Assembly (NCBI GenBank): GCA_009777925.1
Contig: WRKX01000005.1
Coordinates: 1-47,991, forward strand
Length of the DNA stretch: 47,991 bases
Reading direction: 5' to 3'
Source: Betaproteobacteria bacterium
GTDB taxonomy: Bacteria; Pseudomonadota; Gammaproteobacteria; Burkholderiales; Rhodocyclaceae
Below are positions 9,496 through 18,919 of the stretch, piece after piece; position 1 is the first letter of the stretch, and every line of letters begins with the position of its first letter. Under the pieces are notes generated by a model. That model saw only the letters and a program-made list of their open reading frames with translations, searched no databases and was not told the origin of the DNA. Both the position numbers and the translations under genes were made by a program.

Positions 9496-10193
9496 GTTCT
9501 CGCTCCAAAAATAGCCGTTCCGATACGTAGCATATTGCCGCCTTCCGCAATAGCGGCGGGAAAATCGTCGCTCATCCCCATCGAAAGGGTATCCAGCGGC
9601 AACCCCTCCTTACGCAATTCCTCCCATAATGCGTAAAGACGCGCAAAAGGGCGGCGTTGCGCCGCAAAATCAACCGAAGGCGCGGGAATGCACATCAGGC
9701 CGCGCAGGGTAAGTCCGGGGAGCGTCATCACAAGCCTGCACAACGGCAAAACCTCTTCCGGGGCGCAACCGCTCTTGCTGGCTTCCCCGGAAACATTGAC
9801 CTCCAGCAGAACCTGCAAGGGCGGTAAATGTTCGGGACGCTGGGTGGCAAGGCGTTCCGCAATTTTTGCGCGCGCAATCGAGTGCGCCCAATCGAAGTTT
9901 TCCGCCACAAGCAGCGTTTTGTTGCTCTGCAAAGGGCCGATGAAATGCCAGACAAGGGGCGCTGTTGTGTCCACGAATTTTTCTCGTAGCGCAAGGATTT
10001 TCCCCACTCCTTCCCGCGCGTAATTCTCCCCAAAATCGCGCTGCCCTCTGCGCGCGGCAAGCAGTATTTCGTCTGCCGAACGGGTTTTACTGACCGCAAT
10101 CAGGCAAATAGATGAGTCATATCGGCCAAAAGATACCGCACTTTCTCTAATCCTTTGACGAATTACTTGCAGATTATCGGAAATTGCACTCAT
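9492..10193 (-). CDS. yggS: Pyridoxal phosphate homeostasis protein (YggS/PLPBP)
   Basis: The 233-residue protein is a fold-III PLP-binding protein without known catalytic activity that keeps free PLP in balance. The PLP lysine is K36 in LIAVSKTRSADEI. GENYAREGVGK, WHFIGPLQSNK and the C-terminal SMGMSDDFPAAIAEG are diagnostic. The start is the ATG at 10193 (MSAISDNLQVIRQRI), since residues read from 10235 are not part of the family. It heads the minus-strand unit and is divergent from pilT. Confidence 0.95.
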   Translation of the reverse strand: MSAISDNLQVIRQRIRESAVSFGRYDSSICLIAVSKTRSADEILLAARRGQRDFGENYAREGVGKILALREKFVDTTAPLVWHFIGPLQSNKTLLVAENFDWAHSIARAKIAERLATQRPEHLPPLQVLLEVNVSGEASKSGCAPEEVLPLCRLVMTLPGLTLRGLMCIPAPSVDFAAQRRPFARLYALWEELRKEGLPLDTLSMGMSDDFPAAIAEGGNMLRIGTAIFGART

Positions 10194-10309
10194 AATTCTT
10201 GGGTATTCTGGTTGGATGGTTATGACCACAGGCACGTAAAAGTATACTGGTTTACCATGTTTTCGCGCCTGACACTGTTTCTTCTTTTCAACTGACTTTG
10301 GAAAATTGT

Positions 10310-11356
10310 ATGGACATCACTGAATTGCTGGCCTTTGGCGTCAAAAACAATGCGTCCGACCTGCATCTTTCCGCCGGATTGCCTCCGATGATTCGTGTCT
10401 TTGGCGACATACGCAAATTCAACCTGCCGCCTCTGGAACATGTGGATGTGCATTCCATGGTGTATGACCTCATGAATGACGCGCAGCGTAAAACCTATGA
10501 AGAGACGCTGGAATGCGACTTTTCCTTTGCCATCCCCAACCTTGCGCGTTTCCGGGTCAATGCTTTCGTTCAGGATCGCGGCGCAAGTGTGGCGTTCCGC
10601 ACAATTCCTTCCAGAGTCCAGGGCCTGGACGAAATGGGATTTCCGCAAATTTTCAAGGAAATCTGCGAATATCCGCGCGGCCTGGTCCTGGTTACCGGCC
10701 CCACGGGCAGTGGCAAGTCCACCACCCTGGCGTCAATGATAGATTACATCAACGACAACGCTTTTTCCCACATCCTCACCATTGAAGACCCGATCGAATT
10801 CGTGCACCAACCCAAAAAATGTCTGATCAACCAGCGTCAGGTCGGGCCGCACACCTTGTCGTTCGCAAATGCCCTGCGCTCCGCCCTGCGGGAAGACCCT
10901 GACATCATTCTGGTCGGCGAGCTGCGCGACCTTGAAACCATCCGCCTTGCCCTGACTGCGGCGGAAACCGGCCACCTGGTATTCGGAACCCTGCATACCT
11001 CCTCCGCCGCCAAGACCATAGACCGTTTAATTGACGTCTTCCCAGGCGCGGAAAAAGAGATGGTACGCGGAATGTTGTCCGAATCGTTGCGCGCGGTCAT
11101 TTCCCAAATCCTCCTGAAAACGAAGGACGGAAGCGGTCGGATTGCGGCGTTTGAAATCATGATCGGCACGCCTGCCATTCGTAACCTGATTCGGGAAGAC
11201 AAGGTAGCGCAGATGTATTCCTCCATTCAGACCGGGCAGGCGCGCGGGATGCAGACGCTCGACCAGGCCCTGATTGATCTGGTACGGCGCAATATGGTAG
11301 CAGCCTCTGAAGCCAAGGCGCGCGCCGCCAATAAGGATTCTTTCCCAACCGGTTGA
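10310..11356 (+). CDS. pilT: Type IV pilus retraction ATPase PilT
   Basis: The 348-residue protein is the hexameric ATPase that depolymerises type IV pili and drives twitching motility. It begins MDITELLAFGVKNNASDLHL, the standard PilT start. Walker A is GPTGSGKST at 130-138, the Walker B region is DPDIILVGELRD, and the PilT-specific C-terminal AIRNLIRE motif is present, needed for retraction in studied homologues. GGA lies just before the ATG at 10310; a TTG 12 bases upstream is less likely. pilU follows after 39 bases. Confidence 0.97.
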   Translation: MDITELLAFGVKNNASDLHLSAGLPPMIRVFGDIRKFNLPPLEHVDVHSMVYDLMNDAQRKTYEETLECDFSFAIPNLARFRVNAFVQDRGASVAFRTIPSRVQGLDEMGFPQIFKEICEYPRGLVLVTGPTGSGKSTTLASMIDYINDNAFSHILTIEDPIEFVHQPKKCLINQRQVGPHTLSFANALRSALREDPDIILVGELRDLETIRLALTAAETGHLVFGTLHTSSAAKTIDRLIDVFPGAEKEMVRGMLSESLRAVISQILLKTKDGSGRIAAFEIMIGTPAIRNLIREDKVAQMYSSIQTGQARGMQTLDQALIDLVRRNMVAASEAKARAANKDSFPTG

Positions 11357-11395
11357 CTTTAATTTTTCCCTTTCTTTTGCGTGTGAGGATTCACC

Positions 11396-12559
11396 ATGGA
11401 ACGCGATCAGGCTCTCAAGTTCATGTATGACCTTTTGCGGTTGATGTACAGCAAAAAAGCGTCCGACCTTTTTATCACTGCCGACTTTCCCCCGGCCATC
11501 AAGATTGAGGGGCGCGTCATGCCGGTCTCCAATCAGACGCTTACCCCGCAACATACGGCAGAACTTACCCGTTCAATCATGAACGACAAGCAGGCGGCAG
11601 AATTTGAAGCAACCAAAGAATGCAACTTTGCCATTTCACCCACCGGAATCGGGCGTTTTCGAGCCAGCGCTTTCCTCCAGCAGGGACACACCGGCGTTGT
11701 CCTGAGAACCATCAACACAGAAGTTCCTACCATAGAAGAATTGGGCATACCAGCCATCGCCAAAGACGTCATCATGACCAGGCGCGGCATGGTTATTGTG
11801 GTGGGCGGCTCCAGCATGGGCAAAAGCACTTCTCTGGCCGCGATGATCGGCTACCGCAACGAAAACAGCTATGGTCATATCATCACAGTCGAGTCGCCGA
11901 TTGAATACGTACATGAGCACAAGAATTGCATTGTTACCCAGCGGGAAGTCGGTATTGACACCGAAGACTGGGAGGTTGCCCTGAGGAATGCCTTACGACA
12001 GGCGCCGGATGTGATTCTGATGGGTGAAATCCGCGACCGCCAAACCATGGAATTCGCGATGAGCGCTGCCGAAACCGGTCACCTGTGCCTGGCAACCCTG
12101 CATGCCAATAGCGCCAGCCAGTGCATAGATCGCATCGTCAACTTCTTCCCGGAAGAGCGACGCGTGCAGCTATTGATGGGGCTGTCATTGAACTTGCGCG
12201 CCATCATCGCGCAGCGTCTCATGCCGCGCAAGGACGGCAAGGGGCGGATAGCCGCTTTCGAGGTATTGCTCAACTCCCCGTTGATTGCCGACATGATTTT
12301 CAAGGGCGAGTTTCACACTATCCGGGAGATCATGGAAAAATCCGTCAACTCCGGAATGCAGACCTTCGAGCAATCGCTTTTCGAGCTGTATGAAAACAAT
12401 GCCATCACTTACGAAGACGCGCTCAGAAACGCCGATTCCATCAACAACCTGCGCCTGCAAATCAAGCTGAACAGCAAGGAAGCCGGCGATCATGACCTGA
12501 CCTCCGGGCTTGACCATCTCGCGCTTCTCTCCGAAATGCCGAAAATGGCCGTTTTTTAA
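11396..12559 (+). CDS. pilU: Type IV pilus retraction ATPase PilU
   Basis: The 387-residue PilT paralogue supports PilT in forceful retraction. It has MYSKKASDLFITADFPPAIK near the start and a Walker A of GGSSMGKST (137-145), the divergent P-loop typical of PilU. PDVILMGEIRDRQTMEFA is the Walker B region. The C-terminal tail beyond residue 345 has no PilT counterpart, also as in PilU. It is followed by a strong terminator. The other type IV pilus assembly genes are not in this window. Confidence 0.96.
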   Translation: MERDQALKFMYDLLRLMYSKKASDLFITADFPPAIKIEGRVMPVSNQTLTPQHTAELTRSIMNDKQAAEFEATKECNFAISPTGIGRFRASAFLQQGHTGVVLRTINTEVPTIEELGIPAIAKDVIMTRRGMVIVVGGSSMGKSTSLAAMIGYRNENSYGHIITVESPIEYVHEHKNCIVTQREVGIDTEDWEVALRNALRQAPDVILMGEIRDRQTMEFAMSAAETGHLCLATLHANSASQCIDRIVNFFPEERRVQLLMGLSLNLRAIIAQRLMPRKDGKGRIAAFEVLLNSPLIADMIFKGEFHTIREIMEKSVNSGMQTFEQSLFELYENNAITYEDALRNADSINNLRLQIKLNSKEAGDHDLTSGLDHLALLSEMPKMAVF

Positions 12560-12591
12560 CCTCGCTTTCCCGGCATAGGTTTACGGCTCAC

Positions 12592-12626
12592 GCAATCGCG
12601 CCATACCTGGCGCGATTGCCTTTTTG
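12592..12626 (+). terminator. Rho-independent terminator after pilU
   Basis: The arms GCAATCGCGCC (12592-12602) and GGCGCGATTGC (12609-12619) pair over 11 bp with a 6-base loop and are followed by CTTTTT. It separates pilTU from pheT, so pheT must have its own promoter. Confidence 0.9.
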
Positions 12627-12670
12627 CCATCCGGCAAATTGCCGGTTTAGGCTATGTTCCCATATATCAG

Positions 12671-12711
12671 GTAGGGCATGTGTGCCCTACTCCCTCTGAA
12701 ATCTGTATAAT
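12671..12711 (+). promoter_or_regulatory. Hairpin and -10-like box upstream of pheT
   Basis: A perfect 8-bp inverted repeat GTAGGGCA-TGTG-TGCCCTAC lies at 12671-12690. It is followed by a TATAAT at 12706-12711, about 47 bases before the pheT ATG. No good -35 sequence is seen, and the hairpin would overlap that position. Whether the hairpin is a regulator site or one of the many dispersed repeats cannot be told. Confidence 0.4.
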
Positions 12712-12757
12712 TTTTCGTTTTTCGCCATGGCGATTTGACCTGTCCGAGAGTCCCGCA

Positions 12758-15118
12758 ATGAAATTTTCCGAGTCCTGGCTGAGAACTTTTGTTGATCCAT
12801 CATTATCCGGCAGCGAGCTTGCCCACTTGCTGACCATGGCCGGACTGGAAGTGGAGGAAATGACGCCTGCCGCGCCCTTGTTTACAGGAGTGCGGGTGGC
12901 GCAAATCCTTGTAGTCAAAAAACACCCGGACGCCGACCGGCTTAGCGTCTGTCAGGTAGATGTGGGCGAGGCCACGCCCCGGCAAATCGTGTGCGGCGCG
13001 CCCAACGCGGCGGCGGGGTTGAAAGTCCCCTGCGCCCTGCCGGACGCCTGTTTGCCCGGCGATTTCCAGATCAAACATACGAAAGTGCGGGGGGTGGAAT
13101 CCGCCGGAATGCTCTGTTCGGCAAAAGAACTGGGCATTAGCGATGAAGCGGCCGGTCTCCTAGAACTTGCCGCCGCCGCGCCTGTCGGCGAAGATTTGCG
13201 CGTCTGGCTTGATCTGGACGATTGCCTGTTTACCCTGAAACTGACCCCTAATCGCGCCGATTGCCTGTCGCTTGTCGGCATTGCCCGCGAAGTCAGTGCC
13301 TTGAGCGGCAAACAGGCCACCTACCCTTTCGCGCCGACCATTCCCGCCACCTTTCTTCAGCAGCGCAAAATTCATCTGGAAGCGCCGGATGCCTGCCCCC
13401 GCTATTGCGGTCGGATCATTCAAGGGGTCGACGCAAAAGCTCCAACCCCGGAATGGATGCGTCGCCGTCTGGAGCGTAGCGGTCTGCGTCCCATTTCCGC
13501 GCTCGTTGACGTGACCAATTATGTGCTGTTGGAGTTGGGGCAACCGCTCCATGCCTTCGACAACACAAAACTGAGCGGAGATATTTACGCCCGGTTTGCC
13601 AATCCGGGCGAAAAGCTGACCCTGTTGAACGGGCAGACAATTGACCTCGCGCCTGATGTTCTGGTCATTGCGGATGACATTAAGGCGCAGGCAATGGCGG
13701 GCATTATGGGCGGCGAGGAAAGCGCCATTTCGCTTGATACACGCGACGTTTTTCTGGAATCCGCCTTTTTCGCGCCCGCCGCCGTTGCGGGCCGGGGACG
13801 GCGCTACAATTTTACCAGCGACGCCTCGCATCGCTTTGAGCGCGGCGTTGACTGGAATCTTTGCAGAACCGCGCTGGAGCGCGCTACTGCCCTGATCCTG
13901 GAAATTTGCGGCGGCAAGGCCGGGGTAATCACGGAAGCTGCTGCCAAACTACCCGCGCAAAAACAGGTTTCACTTCGCCTTGCCAGAGTTGCCAGGGTGC
14001 TGGGCGTTTCCATTGCCGCTGAGACTGTGGCAACCTTCCTGCAGCGGCTGGCATTGCCTTTCACCCAGGAAGGCGACACTTTCATCGTCAAGCCGCCAAG
14101 TTACCGCTTTGACCTTGCGATTGAGGAAGACTTGATTGAGGAAATAGCGCGTCTTTACGGCTATGACAACATCCCCGCTTCCCTGCCCAAAGGCTTGCTT
14201 GCCATGAGCGCAGAACCGGAAACGCAACGTCCGATCAGTGACTTGAGAAAGGAAATGGCGGCGCGTGGCTTTCAGGAGGTTATCAATTTTGCCTTTGTGC
14301 CGGAAGCATGGGAGGCGAATTTCGCCGCCAATCCCAAACCAATCCGGCTTGCCAATCCAATCGCCAGCCAGCTTGCGGTCATGCGTTCGTCCCTGATCGG
14401 CGGCCTCGTCGAGACGCTTTCCGTCAACCTGAAGCGCAAACAGTCCCGGGTACGCATTTTCGAGCAGGGGCGCGTTTTCACCCAGACCAACGGGCAATAC
14501 GCGCAACCATGGCATCTGGCGGCGCTTGCCTACGGCGCGACAGAACAGGAAGGCTGGAGCAGCGATGGGCGCAGGGTTGATTTTTTCGATCTCAAGGGCG
14601 ATCTTGCCGCCCTCTTCGCCCCTGTCGAACCTGTCTTTATCCCGGCTCCTCATCCTGCCCTGCATCCGGGGCGCTCCGCGCAAATAATTCTGGCAAACGA
14701 GAACATCGGCTGGATTGGCGAATTGCATCCGCGCTGGACGCAACAATACGAACTACCTGCCGCGCCTGTCCTCTTTGAAATCACGCTGGCAGCCGCGCAA
14801 CAAACGAAACTCCCCGCTTATGCGGAAATTTCCCGTTTTCAGATGGCTTCCCGTGATCTTGCCATTGTTGTTGACCAGAAAACGCCCTGGCAGGACATTC
14901 TGCAGGGAATAAAAGAGGCCGCGCCCAGAGAAGTCACCGAGATTTTGCTTTTCGATCTTTATCAGGGAAAAGGCGTCCCGGAGGGGAAAAAAAGCCTTGC
15001 TTTCCGTATAGTTATGCAAGATACTCAACGTACTTTGTTAGATGCGGACATGGACGAAATCACCGCAAAAATAGCCGCCTGGCTGGAAAACCGTTTTTCG
15101 GCTCGCCTGCGCGCCTGA
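12758..15118 (+). CDS. pheT: Phenylalanine--tRNA ligase beta subunit
   Basis: The 786-residue beta subunit pairs with PheS in an alpha2-beta2 synthetase. All usual domains are seen in order: N-terminal MKFSESWLR, the EMAP-like tRNA-binding domain (about 40-150, with HPDADRLSVCQVDVG), the B3/4 editing domain (LVDVTNYVLLELGQPLHAFD), B5, the catalytic-like core (LIEEIARLYGYDNIP) and the C-terminal anticodon-binding FDX-ACB domain (YAEISRFQMASRDLA). The ATG at 12758 starts the conserved protein. The usual partner gene pheS is not upstream: pilU and a terminator are. ihfA follows after 24 bases, the normal downstream neighbour. Confidence 0.97.
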   Translation: MKFSESWLRTFVDPSLSGSELAHLLTMAGLEVEEMTPAAPLFTGVRVAQILVVKKHPDADRLSVCQVDVGEATPRQIVCGAPNAAAGLKVPCALPDACLPGDFQIKHTKVRGVESAGMLCSAKELGISDEAAGLLELAAAAPVGEDLRVWLDLDDCLFTLKLTPNRADCLSLVGIAREVSALSGKQATYPFAPTIPATFLQQRKIHLEAPDACPRYCGRIIQGVDAKAPTPEWMRRRLERSGLRPISALVDVTNYVLLELGQPLHAFDNTKLSGDIYARFANPGEKLTLLNGQTIDLAPDVLVIADDIKAQAMAGIMGGEESAISLDTRDVFLESAFFAPAAVAGRGRRYNFTSDASHRFERGVDWNLCRTALERATALILEICGGKAGVITEAAAKLPAQKQVSLRLARVARVLGVSIAAETVATFLQRLALPFTQEGDTFIVKPPSYRFDLAIEEDLIEEIARLYGYDNIPASLPKGLLAMSAEPETQRPISDLRKEMAARGFQEVINFAFVPEAWEANFAANPKPIRLANPIASQLAVMRSSLIGGLVETLSVNLKRKQSRVRIFEQGRVFTQTNGQYAQPWHLAALAYGATEQEGWSSDGRRVDFFDLKGDLAALFAPVEPVFIPAPHPALHPGRSAQIILANENIGWIGELHPRWTQQYELPAAPVLFEITLAAAQQTKLPAYAEISRFQMASRDLAIVVDQKTPWQDILQGIKEAAPREVTEILLFDLYQGKGVPEGKKSLAFRIVMQDTQRTLLDADMDEITAKIAAWLENRFSARLRA

Positions 15119-15142
15119 TCCCTGGTTCCCGGATTGCCTGAC

Positions 15143-15451
15143 ATGGATACACTTACCAAAGCTGACATTTCCAGACCCCTGTTTGAGCAAGTCGGCTTCA
15201 ACAAGCGTGAAGCCAAGGACATGGTAGAAGCCTTTTTTGGCGAAATTCGCAGCGCGCTTGAGCGGGGCGAAGGAGTCAAGCTTTCCAGCTTCGGCAATTT
15301 TCAGTTGCGCGACAAACCGCAACGTCCGGGGCGCAACCCAAAGACCGGAGAAGAAATTCCCATCAGCGCCCGCCGTGTTGTCACCTTTCATGCCAGCCAG
15401 AAGCTGAAGGCCGACGTAGAGCAAGCCCTAAATGGAACACCGTCAACATAA
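15143..15451 (+). CDS. ihfA: Integration host factor subunit alpha
   Basis: The 102-residue DNA-bending protein is of the HU/IHF family. It has [22 protein letters not shown] at the start and the beta-arm sequence [20 protein letters not shown], where the proline that intercalates into DNA sits. It pairs with IhfB encoded elsewhere. The start is the ATG at 15143 rather than a TTG at 15134. Its end overlaps the MerR gene by 20 bases. Confidence 0.96.
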   Translation: MDTLTKADISRPLFEQVGFNKREAKDMVEAFFGEIRSALERGEGVKLSSFGNFQLRDKPQRPGRNPKTGEEIPISARRVVTFHASQKLKADVEQALNGTPST

Positions 15452-15998
15452 CCGTCCGGATACGGAAGAACTCCCGCCCATCCCGGCGAAACGTTACTTC
15501 ACCATCGGCGAGGTAAGCGAGCTTTGTTGCGTCAAGCCGCATGTGCTGCGCTATTGGGAGCAGGAATTCACCCAGTTGAAATCCGTTGTCAAGCGGCGCG
15601 GCAACCGGCGCTATTATCAGCATCATGAAGTGCTGCTGGTGCGCCGCATCCGCGAGCTTTTATACAGCCAGTGCTTTACCATCAGCGGCGCGCGCAACCG
15701 TCTGGAAGAAGAACTCCTCCACAGCGTCGCTCTGGAAGCCGGGGAAGCGTCTGTCAGGCCGCTTTTCGTAGAGCAGATTCGCGCCGAACTGCAAGCCATT
15801 TTGCAGTTGCTTGACGGCACGGCAGACTCCCTTCTGCCTGCCCTGCCCCCGCAGTACTTTGAAGTCGCCGCAGAAAATACCGCCTCCAAAGTGACAAAGG
15901 CCAAAACGGCAGAAAAAACCGTTCTGCCTGCCACGCCGGAACTGTTTTCCGATGCGGCAGGCGTCCGTACCGGCAAAACTGTCGGCAAGGTAGCCTGA
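15432..15998 (+). CDS. MerR family transcriptional regulator
   Basis: The 188-residue protein has an N-terminal winged helix-turn-helix ([25 protein letters not shown], residues 23-47) and the MerR wing ([13 protein letters not shown]). A helical region with an ALEAG-type segment follows, and then a low-complexity Ala/Lys/Thr tail from about 150. It overlaps the end of ihfA and is almost certainly co-transcribed; a MerR gene after ihfA is a common proteobacterial arrangement. The target and ligand are unknown. It lacks the cysteine pattern of metal-sensing MerR proteins in its C-terminal half. Confidence 0.9.
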   Translation: MEHRQHNRPDTEELPPIPAKRYFTIGEVSELCCVKPHVLRYWEQEFTQLKSVVKRRGNRRYYQHHEVLLVRRIRELLYSQCFTISGARNRLEEELLHSVALEAGEASVRPLFVEQIRAELQAILQLLDGTADSLLPALPPQYFEVAAENTASKVTKAKTAEKTVLPATPELFSDAAGVRTGKTVGKVA

Positions 15999-16030
15999 AG
16001 CAATATCCCCCATTGCGCCAGGGCAATTGG

Positions 16031-17287
16031 ATGGATGCTCCGCTCTCCAACAGAGAAGCAGCGCGTCTTAACATAAGCGGCTTCGTCGGCCTTGACCGCG
16101 CCGCGCTCGCCTCAACTCTTGCCGCGCATGGCCTTGACTACGGCAAGCTGCTCCAAACCCATCCCCATCTTTTCGCTGACGCCCCTGTTTTTTTGGGCGC
16201 GGAGAGTCAAGCGCGCATCGCCCGTCTGATTACCGCGATTGAAAGCGTCATCTCTTTGCCCGCTTACCAGTGCGCTGCCCTTACCGATGCGCCTGAAGCA
16301 GCAAGATACGATCCAGGTTATCCAGCAGTTTTCATGGGATACGATTTTCATCTGGATGCGGATGGTTGTCCCTGGCTTATCGAAATCAATACCAACGCGG
16401 GCGGCGCTTTTTTGAACACTTGTCTTGTCGAGGCGGAGTCGCCCAAGGCCGGGCAGGCTTTATGGGAAGAATGGCTTGCCATGTTCCGCGCGGTCTGGCG
16501 AAGTAGCCGAGGGGAGCGTACCTTGCGGCGCGTTGCTCTTGTGGATGAACAGCCGGTCATGCAATATCTCGCGCCGGAATTTGAATTATTCCGTCGTTTG
16601 TTTGTTAACACCGGGGTTGAGGTCTTGATTGCCGACCCGGCCGAACTTGTCTGGAATGGGCAAACACTTTGCTCTACGGGGCAACCCATTGATCTCGTCT
16701 ACAACCGCCTTACAGATTTCACTCTTGCCGCGCCCGCTAATCTGGCGCTAAAAGAAGCCTGGCCTGCCGATGGCGTTGTGCTTACGCCACATCCTTATGC
16801 CTATGCCCTCTATGCCGACAAGCGCAACCTTGTCCATCTCTCTGATCCTGCCTGGCTTTGCGCGGCTAATGTACCGGAAGAAACCCAACAGATTCTAGGT
16901 TCCGGTATTCCGAAGGCCATTGCAATTTCAGCGGACATGCCACAAGAAGCGCAAGGGAAACTATGGGATGAGCGCAAAAACCTGTTTTTCAAGCCTGTAT
17001 CCGGCTTTGGCAGCCGGGCGGTCTATCGGGGCGACAAACTGACCCGAAAAGTCTTTGCGGAGATTTTAAAAGGCAATTACATCGCGCAGCGGTTTATCCC
17101 GCCTTCTATTCGCCATTTGCCTGACAGGGCGTTAAAAGTTGATATTCGCTGCTATGTCTTCCGGGGGCGGCTCCAGCTTTACGCTGCCCGCCTTTATCAA
17201 GGGCAAGCCACCAATTTCCGTACCCCCGGCGGCGGCTCTGCGTTAGTAGATATCGGACTACCGCCAATTTCACCAGCGGTGACATAA
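16031..17287 (+). CDS. ATP-grasp-like protein, apparently circularly permuted
   Basis: I do not recognise this 418-residue protein by name. It has ATP-grasp landmarks in an unusual order. The metal-binding segment WLIEINTNAGG is near the N-terminus (115-125). The nucleotide-binding lysine and glycine loop, FFKPVSGFGSRAVYRG, come later (319-334), followed by LKVDIRCYVFRGRLQLYAARLYQG (368-391) and TPGGG. In standard ATP-grasp enzymes the E-x-N segment comes last, so this fits a circularly permuted fold. Such enzymes join a carboxylate to an amine or thiol with ATP, so a ligase role is inferred; the substrate is unknown. The ATG at 16031 has AGGG upstream; a TTG at 16013 is an alternative. The CHAD gene starts 57 bases after its stop and may be co-transcribed. 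Confidence 0.7.
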   Translation: MDAPLSNREAARLNISGFVGLDRAALASTLAAHGLDYGKLLQTHPHLFADAPVFLGAESQARIARLITAIESVISLPAYQCAALTDAPEAARYDPGYPAVFMGYDFHLDADGCPWLIEINTNAGGAFLNTCLVEAESPKAGQALWEEWLAMFRAVWRSSRGERTLRRVALVDEQPVMQYLAPEFELFRRLFVNTGVEVLIADPAELVWNGQTLCSTGQPIDLVYNRLTDFTLAAPANLALKEAWPADGVVLTPHPYAYALYADKRNLVHLSDPAWLCAANVPEETQQILGSGIPKAIAISADMPQEAQGKLWDERKNLFFKPVSGFGSRAVYRGDKLTRKVFAEILKGNYIAQRFIPPSIRHLPDRALKVDIRCYVFRGRLQLYAARLYQGQATNFRTPGGGSALVDIGLPPISPAVT

Positions 17288-17344
17288 AAATTTCACATAG
17301 CGTCTGTAATATCCGGGCGTGATTTGTCTCGCGTTAACAACAAA

Positions 17345-18919
17345 ATGGGAAAAACGATAGGTCGCCTTGGCGTAGACACTTGGTTGCTGCCTGATCTTCT
17401 GTCAACGGACGGATTATTGACCGCGCTGGCCGCCGAGTTTGAGCTGGATGTCGCGCCTGAGTATGAAGCCAGGGTGGTTTATGCCGACTCTTTCGATTGG
17501 CGGCTTTATCAGCAAGGTTATTTGCTCCATTGTCACGGCGCTTCCTGGACCCTGTGTCATGGCAACAGCGGTGAGGTGATCGCGCAGCAGGACGGCCCCG
17601 AACTGCATACCTCCTGTTTTGCGCGTGATTTTCCTCTCGGAAAGTTGCGTGAACTACTGGAGCCGGTTTTGGGTATTCGTTGTCTATTGTCATTGGCGGC
17701 GATTCAATTGCGCAGCAGGCGAATCCGCATACTAAACCGGGATCAAAAGATAGTGGCGGTGATCGAAATCCAGCAATCCGTGGCTGTTGACGATGAACGA
17801 TGCTATCGCCTGTTACGCCTGTTTGGGGTACGTGGCCATGAGGGTGAACAGGAGAGCGTCCGTCGTATTCTTGCCGAAGTCGGCGTTAGCGAGACCGTTT
17901 CGCCCTTGATCTGCTTTGAAGATGCGTGCTTGGTAAAAGGGCGCAGACCTCTTGATTATCGTCAGAAATTCATGCTTGAACTTAACGGCGACGAAACCGC
18001 CCTGGAAGCCATGACCCGCATTTATCTGGCCCTGCTTGATACGATTACCCGTAACATGCCGGGAGTATTTGCTGATTATGATCCCGAATTTCTCCATGAC
18101 CTGCGGGTCGCCATCCGCCGTACCCGCTCCGGCCTGAACCTGGTGCAGCGGGTTCTGCCCGCTTCGGTATCAAGCCGGTTCAGTCGGATATTTCGCCGCC
18201 TCGGCGTTATAACCGGCCCTACCCGCAATCTTGACGTTTATCTTCTTGCGCAAGATGATTATTTCAAGCGATTGCCTGCCTTTTTGCGCCCTGGGTTGCA
18301 GGAGTTTTTCACCGAATTGGGTCACAAGCGGCAGGCTGAACAGAAAAAAATGGTACGTATGCTTCGTACCAGGAAAAACGAAGCGTTCTTGAATGCCTGG
18401 CGGCAGGCCTTAAAGCGGCATGATCGGCAACCGGCGGACTTAGCCGACCTGCCGGTACGGGAACTTGCCGACCGGATTATTCTAAAACGGTATAAACGCG
18501 TTATGCGTAACGGGCGGGTTCTGGATGCCGCCACGCCTGACGCCGAGGTGCATCGCTTGCGCCTCCAGTGCAAAAAGCTGCGCTATGTCATAGAATTATT
18601 CGGTTCCCTCTATCCAAAACAGCAATTAAAAATCATGACCCGGCAGCTAAGGAAGTTGCAGGATATTCTTGGATCTTTTAATGACCTCTCGGTGCAGCAG
18701 GAGATGCTCCGTCAAAGTCTGATAACCCTTGCCGCAGAATCGCCGCGCAAACTCGACCAGGCGGCGGCGCTTGGCGGCCTGTTGCAAAGCCTGTTCCAGG
18801 AACAAGAGGCTTTGCGTAGTCGTTTTGCCAGGGCGTTCGCGCGATTCGGCAATCAGAAGACCGTCGCGCTTGCCCATAAACTTTTCAGAAAACGGCGAAA
18901 TCCTGTGTTTGCGACATGA
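17345..18919 (+). CDS. CHAD domain protein with degenerate CYTH-like N-terminus
   Basis: The 524-residue protein has a C-terminal CHAD domain (about 215-500), a helical fold rich in conserved His, Arg and Lys that binds inorganic polyphosphate in studied cases. Landmarks are EFLHDLRVAIRRTRSGL, GPTRNLDVYLL, VHRLRLQCKKLRYVIELF and LQDILGSFNDLSVQ. The N-terminal 200 residues have CYTH-like spacing but lack the ExExK motif of active triphosphatases. No Shine-Dalgarno sequence is evident; an in-frame TTG at 17324 is an alternative start. It overlaps the next gene, a SixA phosphatase, by 4 bases (ATGA). ppk is in the same window. I infer a polyphosphate-related role. Confidence 0.85.
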   Translation: MGKTIGRLGVDTWLLPDLLSTDGLLTALAAEFELDVAPEYEARVVYADSFDWRLYQQGYLLHCHGASWTLCHGNSGEVIAQQDGPELHTSCFARDFPLGKLRELLEPVLGIRCLLSLAAIQLRSRRIRILNRDQKIVAVIEIQQSVAVDDERCYRLLRLFGVRGHEGEQESVRRILAEVGVSETVSPLICFEDACLVKGRRPLDYRQKFMLELNGDETALEAMTRIYLALLDTITRNMPGVFADYDPEFLHDLRVAIRRTRSGLNLVQRVLPASVSSRFSRIFRRLGVITGPTRNLDVYLLAQDDYFKRLPAFLRPGLQEFFTELGHKRQAEQKKMVRMLRTRKNEAFLNAWRQALKRHDRQPADLADLPVRELADRIILKRYKRVMRNGRVLDAATPDAEVHRLRLQCKKLRYVIELFGSLYPKQQLKIMTRQLRKLQDILGSFNDLSVQQEMLRQSLITLAAESPRKLDQAAALGGLLQSLFQEQEALRSRFARAFARFGNQKTVALAHKLFRKRRNPVFAT

